A DNA stretch of 64,000 bases, taken from Pseudoalteromonas shioyasakiensis (GTDB taxonomy: Bacteria; Pseudomonadota; Gammaproteobacteria; Enterobacterales; Alteromonadaceae). The position numbers and the translations under genes were made by a program. The notes under the pieces are model-generated. The model saw nothing but the letters and a program-made list of their open reading frames with translations, was not told the DNA's origin and did no database searches. The number at the start of each line of letters is the position of its first letter. The first letter of the stretch is position 1. This document shows, piece after piece, positions 29,486 to 35,758 of this stretch. Where the stretch lies: contig NZ_JANIGL010000002.1 of the NCBI RefSeq assembly GCF_024518675.1, forward strand, positions 62,001 to 126,000. The letters run 5' to 3'.

Positions 29486-29695
29486 GCAGCGCGAATGTAC
29501 CGCAGCTGCGTACCAACCGCCATGATGTTTCGCTTCAGCGAAATTCGGTGTGAATTTGGCACAAATTGACATCGAACCCTTATTTTCGCTAGAAAATTAC
29601 AGCGCTGAAAAATGCAAACTATGGGGCACCCATTGCATTGTCAGACGCGGCATCATGGCGGTTGGTACGCAGCGTAGCTCGTGCATTCGCGCTGG
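29486..29695. repeat. Inverted repeat pair flanking a 120-base spacer
   Basis: A 23-base segment at 29505-29527 is repeated exactly in inverted orientation at 29651-29673. The similarity continues outward imperfectly to give arms of about 42-45 bases (29486-29527 and 29651-29695). The patch is richer in GC than its surroundings. It is consistent with an intergenic dispersed repeat or a small non-autonomous element. Confidence 0.75.
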
Positions 29696-29773
29696 GTCTA
29701 AAACGCTAGCGCGATAGCGCGTTGAGTCAGCTCGTTGCAGAGCAACACCAGAGCTGACGGGCGTTTTAGACCC
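29694..29773. repeat. Long nested hairpin
   Basis: GGGTCTAAAACGC at 29694-29706 pairs perfectly with its complement at 29761-29773. Inside, GTCAGCTC (29726-29733) pairs with GAGCTGAC (29751-29758) and GTTGC with GCAAC. A short GCGC-rich palindrome sits in the left arm's inner side. Further small palindromes follow at 29783-29792 and 29804-29816. The folded single strand would resemble a recombination or replication site, but no known core sequence was matched. Confidence 0.65.
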
Positions 29774-29906
29774 AATGGTTAAGCTGCGCAGCGGCGAGGC
29801 CATCCGCTGAAAGCGGCTTGTTTATGCTCATCATTGCACTTTTCATGATGAGGGTTTGTTCAAACAATCTTCTTATCTTTGTTGGCATTTATTAGCAGCA
29901 TTAGCT

Positions 29907-29965
29907 TATTCATATAAAAACAGAGGTCGCCCTTTTTTAGGGCGACCTCTGTTTTTATATGAATA
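29907..29965. terminator. 27-base perfect hairpin, probable bidirectional terminator
   Basis: Arms at 29907-29933 and 29939-29965 are perfectly complementary over 27 bases with a five-T loop. The GC-rich core (CAGAGGTCGCCCT) is flanked by A5 on the left and T5 on the right, as in a terminator working in both directions. It isolates the RepA-like gene from the repeat cluster. The arms are unusually long and exact for a terminator. Confidence 0.7.
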
Positions 29966-30088
29966 CTGGATACGAACTGTGCGCATTTTTATTAGAAATA
30001 AAAAATATATAAAAAAATAGACTAATAATCGCGGCTCTTCGCCACCGCTGTTTTTAGTTACTAATTCAAATAATAAAAGGAGTTAGTA

Positions 30089-30907
30089 ATGAACGACACA
30101 CTATTAGACAACCAGTCACAACACACCTCACCGCCTTACAGTGTTTCATTATCAGAAAGCGTTTTTGATATTCTGTACGCAGACATTGAGCCGCCAAAAG
30201 TAATTATCCCCAATATGTTAATCGAGGGCGAGGCAACGATGCTAGCTGCCCACGCTGGCGGGGCCAAAACATTCATTTCGCAATATATTGCAGCATGTGT
30301 TTCTACGGGCTCTGGATGTTTCGGTGCCCCCCCTTCTAGCCCGCTGAATGTTTTATATATCGATGGAGAACTATCGGCATATCAGATTCAACAACGGTTT
30401 AGAGCTATTTTTTCAGATTTAGGATACGCCACCCCTACTCACACATTACAAATCATGCATAAACAGCATCTGCAACAAGTCGGTGCACTACCAGACCTAG
30501 CAACTGCCAATGGGTTTTCATCGATTGCGACTGATATTAACAATGCTGACGTGGTCATTATCGATAACCTCTCAGCGTTGTGCCCATCTGCCGATGAGAT
30601 GACCCAAAATGCATGGAATATTTATAATCACACAATCGATACAATGCGACATGCAGGAAAAGCTGTGCTGATATTGCATCATACCGATAAAAATGGGATT
30701 TCATACCGAGGCCATTCTGAAATTGCCCGTGCAGTAGATAATGTCATTATTGCCAAAAAAGATACGACACTGAGTACCCACAATAAAACTGTTATCGATT
30801 TAAAAAAAACAAAAAGCCGTAATGCTCCGAGTCGCGAGACTTTTATGTCAATCACCTTTGGAGATTTGCGATATGACGGCGGGTTTTCTATGCAATATCG
30901 TCTCTAA
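30089..30907 (+). CDS. RepA-like RecA-fold ATPase (AAA_25)
   Basis: The 272-residue protein matches the RSF1010 RepA-like/AAA_25 group of RecA-fold ATPases. Walker A is AAHAGGAKT (variant of GxxGxGKT), Walker B is VVIIDNLSAL, and a sensor-like VLILHHTDKNG and an arginine-rich tail (KKTKSRNAPSR) follow. Such proteins act as hexameric replication helicases in plasmids and are common in integrative elements and phage satellites. The start has a strong AGGAG site. The gene lies just after the long hairpin and 71 bases before the next gene, suggesting a two-gene replication or mobilisation unit. Confidence 0.78.
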   Translation: MNDTLLDNQSQHTSPPYSVSLSESVFDILYADIEPPKVIIPNMLIEGEATMLAAHAGGAKTFISQYIAACVSTGSGCFGAPPSSPLNVLYIDGELSAYQIQQRFRAIFSDLGYATPTHTLQIMHKQHLQQVGALPDLATANGFSSIATDINNADVVIIDNLSALCPSADEMTQNAWNIYNHTIDTMRHAGKAVLILHHTDKNGISYRGHSEIARAVDNVIIAKKDTTLSTHNKTVIDLKKTKSRNAPSRETFMSITFGDLRYDGGFSMQYRL

Positions 30908-30978
30908 TGCGGATAGTTTGTCTCGTATGGTGGTAGTTAGTAATACATCACCATATTTCTACAAGGATAGCTCGCAGA

Positions 30979-31824
30979 ATGACAAATGAACCCACTCATT
31001 ATGAGCGGTATTTTGATATTAATATGAAATACACGTTAGGCGCGAATAATTTCCAAAAGTCGGTGAATAGAACGCGTTTAACTGTGCTTATAGCGACACG
31101 ATTTTCAATCGTCTCTCCGGTTATTATCCGATGGCTCTACCAGGTGAGCCAGCATCAATCACTTGTGCATCTAAATAAACTGGTGAGTGCAGGTTTGCTA
31201 ACCATGGTACACACTCATCGCAGCCCCGATAATCGGGTGTATGTCCCGACTCGTGCGGGTATACACTATGCCGAAGAGCTGATGAGCATTAATGTCCATT
31301 ATCGCTCTCAATCAAATCCTAGCCTGCTGGTGAATCAAAACCACATTATGCACAACCTCATTAACGCATATATTCTGTTGCGTGGAGTGCACAACAGCAA
31401 TCGAGATGGTAAACCTGCACAGTTATGGTCTGCATTTGTCACAGAGCCTGAATTTCAGCGATTGCACACTAAAAGTAGTACGCGTGCTGTGGATGGTGTC
31501 GTTTTACTCGCCGATGGCACCACAGCGGCAATAGAGGTTGAAAATTCATTTAAAACAAAAGCGGTCAGAGAAACCGTATTATTAAAATACTTGGCGTCTC
31601 TGCAAGCTGGCCACTACCAAAAAATATTCATGTTTTCACAATCACAACGCATATTTGATGATATTCAGCGGCTACATAACCAGTTGTTTGGCGAATTACC
31701 GTCTAAATTTAATAAGCGAAAACAGCAGCCACAGTTAACGATAGATGATGTGGAGCTATTACGTGAGTCTATTATATACCGCACTAAATTTTGCCATGAC
31801 ATCACCGCTCTATTTTATTCATAA
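30979..31824 (+). CDS. Replication-relaxation/MobC-like protein
   Basis: The 281-residue protein has an N-terminal winged-helix region (about 20-90, SPVIIRWLYQVSQHQSLVHLNKLVSAGLL) and a C-terminal domain with a D-x(n)-IEVEN pattern (about 165-190) like a restriction-endonuclease fold. This layout fits the replication-relaxation family (PF13814), found near plasmid and element replication or mobilisation genes. Assignment is by pattern, not by search. It follows the RepA-like ATPase and probably binds element DNA. No relaxase gene is visible nearby. Confidence 0.6.
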   Translation: MTNEPTHYERYFDINMKYTLGANNFQKSVNRTRLTVLIATRFSIVSPVIIRWLYQVSQHQSLVHLNKLVSAGLLTMVHTHRSPDNRVYVPTRAGIHYAEELMSINVHYRSQSNPSLLVNQNHIMHNLINAYILLRGVHNSNRDGKPAQLWSAFVTEPEFQRLHTKSSTRAVDGVVLLADGTTAAIEVENSFKTKAVRETVLLKYLASLQAGHYQKIFMFSQSQRIFDDIQRLHNQLFGELPSKFNKRKQQPQLTIDDVELLRESIIYRTKFCHDITALFYS

Positions 31825-31855
31825 TGAGAACGATATAACTAAACAATAAAAATGA

Positions 31856-31894
31856 CATAGCCAAAACGACGTTAAACACATCGTTTTGACTATG
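31856..31894. terminator. Stem-loop after the replication-type operon
   Basis: Fourteen-base arms at 31856-31869 and 31881-31894 pair with one mismatch, with an 11-base loop. It lies 32 bases past the stop of the replication-relaxation-type gene. There is no T-run, so it may stabilise the transcript end rather than terminate it. Confidence 0.5.
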
Positions 31895-32131
31895 TGACCT
31901 AACAAGCTCTACCGTACATTAGAGGGGTAATATCGCATTCGTATCTCCCTGCTCTGGAGCCGCTCTCTAGGCAGTCCACTCCCTACCCTGACAACAATAA
32001 TAGTGTAGTGAAAAACCATAAGGCCATTCAGTCGTTTTAACTCAGCTAGGACTAAGTTGGGTGGCATTTTTTGGAGTAATGAATGAGCGAAAATATGTCA
32101 TATATTAATTAGTCACGCATAATGCAAATTA
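31895..32131. other. Non-coding stretch of the mobile module
   Basis: No gene is seen. The stretch contains a pyrimidine-rich block (31945-32000), then at 32040-32062 an eight-pair hairpin with two G-U pairs, closely followed by a run of six T. Its position between the replication-type genes and the minus-strand gene would suit an origin or a small RNA, but neither is shown. Confidence 0.3.
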
Positions 32132-32152
32132 GAGCGACCCAATGGGCCGCTC
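32132..32152. terminator. Terminator-like hairpin
   Basis: GAGCG pairs with CGCTC and CCC with GGG around an AAT loop, followed by GTGTTTTTA on the plus strand. It lies just past the stop of the minus-strand gene at 32160-32546. Confidence 0.55.
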
Positions 32153-32159
32153 AGTGTTT

Positions 32160-32546
32160 TTATTCTATCATTTTTAACCACATGACTTCTGCGAGTGAAA
32201 AAAACTCAGCCGGTGGTAACATGAAAATTAATGCAAACTCCTCTGCAAACAATTCACAAAATTTCGCTATTTCATCCAAATACAAAATCAAAAATGCGAA
32301 CATCTCCACCCCCTCTAAATAACGCCCTGAAAACTCTGGGTTATCGTCTAACAGCGCTTTCGAGATACTTACCCCGAGCACATTACCTACAGCATCACGA
32401 TGACAATATATATAACGGGTGAATGAAAATTCTAATGTTTTTTGCTCTATTACATCAGCGAGTAGCAATAGTGTTGAGCTATCATCCCATGGCGATTTGC
32501 TAGCTCGTACGTATTGGCGAATGAATAGTGATTTTTTCTCGTTCAT
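32160..32546 (-). CDS. Hypothetical 128-residue protein of the mobile module
   Basis: I do not recognise the family. The product is acidic, begins MNEKKSLFIRQYVRASKSPW and has no signal peptide. It has hydrophobic-rich helices in its second half (MFAFLILYLDEIAKFCELFAEEFALIFML) that look amphipathic rather than membrane-spanning. An AGGA ribosome site lies just upstream of the ATG and is itself part of the inverted repeat at 32551-32586. It is transcribed away from the excisionase candidate and ends at a hairpin. An element-borne regulator or anti-host factor is possible but unsupported. Confidence 0.55.
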   Translation of the reverse strand: MNEKKSLFIRQYVRASKSPWDDSSTLLLLADVIEQKTLEFSFTRYIYCHRDAVGNVLGVSISKALLDDNPEFSGRYLEGVEMFAFLILYLDEIAKFCELFAEEFALIFMLPPAEFFSLAEVMWLKMIE

Positions 32547-32550
32547 ATTT

Positions 32551-32586
32551 TTCCTAGTTAGTTTTGACCTCAGAACTAACTAGGAA
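32551..32586. promoter_or_regulatory. 13-base inverted repeat over the ribosome site of the 128-residue gene
   Basis: TTCCTAGTTAGTT at 32551-32563 and its exact complement at 32574-32586 are separated by 10 bases. The arm nearest the gene contains the AGGA ribosome site, so the repeat can act as an operator on DNA or hide the ribosome site in the mRNA. Confidence 0.7.
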
Positions 32587-32921
32587 CATCAAACACAAAT
32601 TTTTTCGGTTTAAGAAAAAATTTTGTAGCCTATAAATAGCATTTATTAATATAAATAATTAAAGAACACTAAAAACTTAATATGAAGCTTTTCTTTTATT
32701 GGATTTAATAAGAGGTTGATTATAAAGTTATTTAATTTATTAGAAAGAACCACAGGAAAAAACATTGACTCCTTCAAATCGAAATTAAGCATATATAATA
32801 GATAATTGTTCTTAAATTTTCACAAATCTACAAACTACTTTGGTAAATGAAAGAAAAAATTTAATATAGGCCATAACCCGATAGTAAAGAGTACAACTTA
32901 CATGTTTATTAAGGAAAAAAA
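32587..32921. other. AT-rich divergent spacer
   Basis: This 335-base stretch separates the minus-strand 128-residue gene from the plus-strand excisionase candidate. It is very AT-rich with many short A and T runs. Promoters for both genes must lie here, but no clear -35/-10 pair stands out. No gene is seen. Confidence 0.4.
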
Positions 32922-33152
32922 ATGAGCCTTCCATCCAGTATGTATTACACAACAAAAGAAGTAGCCGCTATGGAAGGCGTTACCCCAGGGTATTTGCTAG
33001 AACAAGTCTCCAATGGGAAATTTATGTCACCAGCCCATTATGGGAAGCCAAACCGTTGGTTAAAGTCTACTATAGATAGCTACTATGAGAAATTAAACGA
33101 GCAAGCTACTCTCCATTCAGCATGTTCACCCACTTATCAAGCCATTCAGTGA
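32922..33152 (+). CDS. AlpA/excisionase-like small DNA-binding protein
   Basis: The 76-residue protein begins with YYTTKEVAAMEGVTPGYLLEQV, a MerR/AlpA-type helix-turn-helix, followed by KPNRWLKSTIDSYYEKL, the wing-and-helix ending common in excisionases of integrative elements. The start has an AAGGAAAA site. It converges on the integrase gene and overlaps its 3' end by 47 bases. Expected role: recombination directionality factor or regulator of the integrase. Confidence 0.65.
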   Translation: MSLPSSMYYTTKEVAAMEGVTPGYLLEQVSNGKFMSPAHYGKPNRWLKSTIDSYYEKLNEQATLHSACSPTYQAIQ

Positions 33153-34305
33153 GTTCGTCGAGCATGGGCGACTTGTTATATATCGCAAGTACGCCTTTCA
33201 TTTTATGCCCTAGCAATTTTTCAGTGAATTGCAAAGGGCAGCCAGCATCCGTTAAATTAGTTGAAAGCGTCCGTCTTAAATCGTGCATTCTAAATGGCCT
33301 GACATCTTCAATATTTTCATAACATGCCTTGGCAATTAAACTCACACTTGATCCGCTAGCTGGCTTATCACCACCTCGATTATGAAACATGTGTACAAAG
33401 CCTGGGCTTTGCTTCATTAAATGATAAAGATCATTAATCAATATGCTTGGTATTGGCCTTACTATCGAGTGAGTCTTACCTTTTGTATTTTCTCTTCTAA
33501 CCGTAAATAACGCATTATCTAAGTCAAAATCAGTTTTGTGTGCAGTGTATAGCTCTCTAATACGGCAACCAAAGACCATAGCGCAACGCAAAATAGTTTT
33601 GTTTCTATCTGTCAAAGCTAGATGGTCAATCCTACTCCAGATTAACCGACATTCTTTAATAGACAAAAAGTGCTCTCTTTCCTCGTAGTCACTCGCAAAG
33701 TCGCTAGGTCTCAGCGCTTCAAAATCTGAATTTGCTATATAACCCAGCCTAAGACAGAACCTAAGCGCAGAACGCAGCTCGATAATTGAGTTAAATGAAA
33801 AGCCAACGCCATTGCCTGAATTAATGCTCTCGTCATTCATTGATTTAAACAGTGCTGAAAAGTGGTGCTGACTAATTTCAGAGATATACTGTTCTTTCCA
33901 TTCATCAGTGATACAAGACGTTATCCTTTTTAATATCTCATCTGGCCTCTCACGCTTCAACAAGCAATATTGCGTATACCAAAAATTTATAGCGTCCATC
34001 AAAGTAGGATTATCGTTACCTAATAAATTGACGTTGTTTACCGCCTTCATCTTTCTAGGATCTAAGTTTTTCCTTATCTGGATCATTTGCCGTTCGCATT
34101 CTTCTCTAGCTTTGGCAAGTGTCATTGCTGGGTAAGTGCCGATCTTATATCGCGCCGGTTTACCATTTAGCCTATACCTGATCTGAAATGTTATTTTCCC
34201 TTTTGGCGAGATCCTTAATGATAAGTTGTCGCCGTCCGATATTTCAGGCTTGCCATTGTAGGGCTTGCCATTAAGACTTTTTAATTTAGCCGCTGTTATT
34301 TTCAT
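33106..34305 (-). CDS. Tyrosine integrase (P4-type, DUF4102 arm domain)
   Basis: I prefer the ATG at 34305 (399 residues), which has an AAGG site and begins with MKITAAKLKSL, the usual start of the DUF4102 arm-binding domain; a longer frame opens at 34374. Domains are an arm-type DNA-binding region (1-90), a core-binding region (about 95-190) and the catalytic domain (about 200-385). Catalytic residues look complete: Arg in FGCRIREL, Lys in NTKGKT, HDLRRT, LLGHK and the tyrosine in AIYNKS. It lies about 200 bases from the broken htpG gene, at the element's right end, so htpG is the likely integration site. Confidence 0.92.
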   Translation of the reverse strand: MKITAAKLKSLNGKPYNGKPEISDGDNLSLRISPKGKITFQIRYRLNGKPARYKIGTYPAMTLAKAREECERQMIQIRKNLDPRKMKAVNNVNLLGNDNPTLMDAINFWYTQYCLLKRERPDEILKRITSCITDEWKEQYISEISQHHFSALFKSMNDESINSGNGVGFSFNSIIELRSALRFCLRLGYIANSDFEALRPSDFASDYEEREHFLSIKECRLIWSRIDHLALTDRNKTILRCAMVFGCRIRELYTAHKTDFDLDNALFTVRRENTKGKTHSIVRPIPSILINDLYHLMKQSPGFVHMFHNRGGDKPASGSSVSLIAKACYENIEDVRPFRMHDLRRTLSTNLTDAGCPLQFTEKLLGHKMKGVLAIYNKSPMLDELTEWLDKWVNMLNGE

Positions 34306-34323
34306 TGGCCTTGCGCTCCAAGT

Positions 34324-34372
34324 GTGTACCAAACAATCAAGTAAAACAACTATGGTACACAGCTTGGTACAC
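34324..34372. repeat. Three TGGTACAC copies upstream of the integrase
   Basis: The 8-base word occurs inverted at 34324-34331 and directly at 34353-34360 and 34365-34372. The two direct copies are spaced 12 bases apart. Their place just upstream of the integrase start suits arm-type integrase sites, excisionase sites or an autoregulatory operator. Confidence 0.6.
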
Positions 34373-34503
34373 ATTTGTCACGGATAACAGCCTTTCTTAT
34401 TCGGTGATAGAAGGTGACACAGCGCATTACAAACACATTAAGACATTGATTTTGAATTAATAAAAGTTATTTTCCGAATATATCAGTTTATAGTGGAGAT
34501 AAA

Positions 34504-34584
34504 TTAAATGGAATGGATCATTAGGTTTAATAGTTGTTTAACTTCTGTTTGAAAGCCTAATGTTTCTTTTTGTGCTGCAGTCAT
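34504..34584 (-). pseudogene. htpG: htpG 5' remnant (Hsp90), cut by the mobile element
   Basis: From an ATG at 34584 with a GGAG ribosome site, the minus strand reads a 26-residue peptide. Residues 7-25 (ETLGFQTEVKQLLNLMIHS) match the conserved start of the chaperone HtpG almost exactly. Homology then stops at once: one more codon and a TAA, where HtpG continues with LYSNKEIFLREL. In E. coli and relatives htpG follows dnaX-ybaB-recR in the same direction, as the remnant does here. The break at about 34505-34515 is therefore the right-hand junction of the element. The remaining 600 or so codons are not in the window. Confidence 0.85.
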
Positions 34585-34627
34585 TGTGTAAATCTCCAAT
34601 TAGCAAATTGTCTGCGTTATGCACTTA

Positions 34628-34655
34628 ATATGGGGCGCGCAGTTAGAACTTCAAG
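34628..34655 (-). promoter_or_regulatory. Sigma-32 heat-shock promoter of htpG
   Basis: On the minus strand CTTGAA (34655-34650, within CCCTTGAAG) and CCCCATAT (34635-34628) are separated by 14 bases, a near-perfect match to the sigma-32 consensus. It lies about 45 bases upstream of the htpG remnant's start codon and points towards the remnant and the integrase. Confidence 0.85.
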
Positions 34656-34700
34656 GGATAAACTAAAAAAGGTTTCTTAATAAACCAAAACAATGCAAAT

Positions 34701-34741
34701 AAAAAAGCCCGCGCTCATAATTAATAAGCACGGGCTTTTTT
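34701..34741. terminator. Bidirectional terminator after recR
   Basis: A stem at 34707-34735 (GCCCGCGCT against AGCACGGGC with one mismatch) is flanked by A6 on the left and T6 on the right. It ends the minus-strand apt-dnaX-ybaB-recR transcript and separates it from the htpG promoter. Confidence 0.85.
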
Positions 34742-34756
34742 AGTTAAGCAATAGTT

Positions 34757-35365
34757 CTATTCTTGGCTAACTGCTTTTCGACCAGAAAATGCATGCATTA
34801 GGGTCATGCCATCGAGTAAATCAAGCTCGCCTCCAACTGGAATGCCATGCGCGATTCGCGAGGCATCCACTTTATAACGATGGCACAACTGTGCAATATA
34901 GTGAGCTGTGGTCTCACCTTCTACTGTTGGGTTGGTGGCTAAAATAACTTCATTAATACCACCTTGGCTCAACTTATTTTCTAGAATATCTAAGCCAATT
35001 TCATTGGGGCCAATACCATCAATCGGTGATAAGTGTCCCATTAACACAAAGTATAAACCTTTGTATTGCCCTGTTTGCTCAATGGCAAGCACATCAGTGG
35101 GCGATTCAACCACACATAAAATGCCGCTATCTTGACGTTTAGGGCTTAAACAAATTTCGCATTGCGGTTGTTCAGCAAAGGTGCGGCATGACTGACAATG
35201 CCCTACAGCACTCATGGCTTTTGTAAGCGCATTGCCAAGTTGAGCCCCTCCCTTGCGGTCGCGCTCAAGTAAATGAAACGCAATGCGCTGCGCGGACTTT
35301 GGGCCAATACCCGGCTGGCAGCGCAGTGCTTCGATAAGTTGGCTTAAACTTTGTGAAAGTTGCAT
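34757..35365 (-). CDS. recR: Recombination protein RecR
   Basis: The 202-residue product has the RecR layout: helix-hairpin-helix near the start ([19 protein letters not shown]), a four-cysteine zinc finger ([16 protein letters not shown]) and a Toprim domain ([19 protein letters not shown]). It acts with RecO in loading RecA onto single-stranded DNA at gaps. It follows ybaB by 8 bases, the standard gene order, and a terminator lies just beyond it. Confidence 0.97.
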   Translation of the reverse strand: MQLSQSLSQLIEALRCQPGIGPKSAQRIAFHLLERDRKGGAQLGNALTKAMSAVGHCQSCRTFAEQPQCEICLSPKRQDSGILCVVESPTDVLAIEQTGQYKGLYFVLMGHLSPIDGIGPNEIGLDILENKLSQGGINEVILATNPTVEGETTAHYIAQLCHRYKVDASRIAHGIPVGGELDLLDGMTLMHAFSGRKAVSQE

Positions 35366-35373
35366 TATTTACC

Positions 35374-35700
35374 TTAGAACGGCATTTTCATACCTGGTGG
35401 TAATTGCATGCCACCAGTTACTTTGCTCATGCGCTCTTGTGTTTCTTCTGCTACACGGCGAACTGCATCGTTACATGCTGCTGCAAGTAAATCTTCAATC
35501 ATGTCTTTGTCGTCTTCCATTAGGCTTTCATCAAGCTCAACACGGCGAACATTGTGATTACCAAGCATGGTTACTTTTACAAGACCTGCTCCGGCTTCAC
35601 CGACTACTTCCATAGTAGCGATTTCATCTTGGGCTTTTTGCATGCGCTCTTGCATTTGCTGCGCTTGCTTCATCATATTACCCATTCCACCTTTAAACAT
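35374..35700 (-). CDS. ybaB: YbaB/EbfC nucleoid-associated protein
   Basis: The 108-residue product begins with the methionine- and glutamine-rich helix [20 protein letters not shown] and carries the YbaB core ([51 protein letters not shown]). It forms a small dimeric DNA-binding protein. It sits between dnaX and recR, as in most gammaproteobacteria, and is probably co-transcribed with both. Confidence 0.96.
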   Translation of the reverse strand: MFKGGMGNMMKQAQQMQERMQKAQDEIATMEVVGEAGAGLVKVTMLGNHNVRRVELDESLMEDDKDMIEDLLAAACNDAVRRVAEETQERMSKVTGGMQLPPGMKMPF

Positions 35701-35758
35701 AATTCTCTCTCTTTGTGTAATCTTTAATTGTCATGAAGATAAGGGCTATTGTAACTAA

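Noticed and set aside
29694..29773. Integron attC site
   Set aside because: The nested hairpin is attC-like in shape, but the ends read GTTTTAG/CTAAAAC rather than the GTTRRRY/RYYYAAC core, and there is no integron integrase or cassette array.
29597..29803. 68-residue minus-strand frame in the palindrome cluster
   Set aside because: It runs through inverted repeats, has no ribosome site and reads like repeat sequence translated by chance.
30979..31824. Restriction endonuclease
   Set aside because: The D-x-IEVEN pattern suggests a nuclease-like fold, but the winged-helix start and the neighbouring RepA-like gene fit a replication-relaxation protein better, and no methyltransferase is near.
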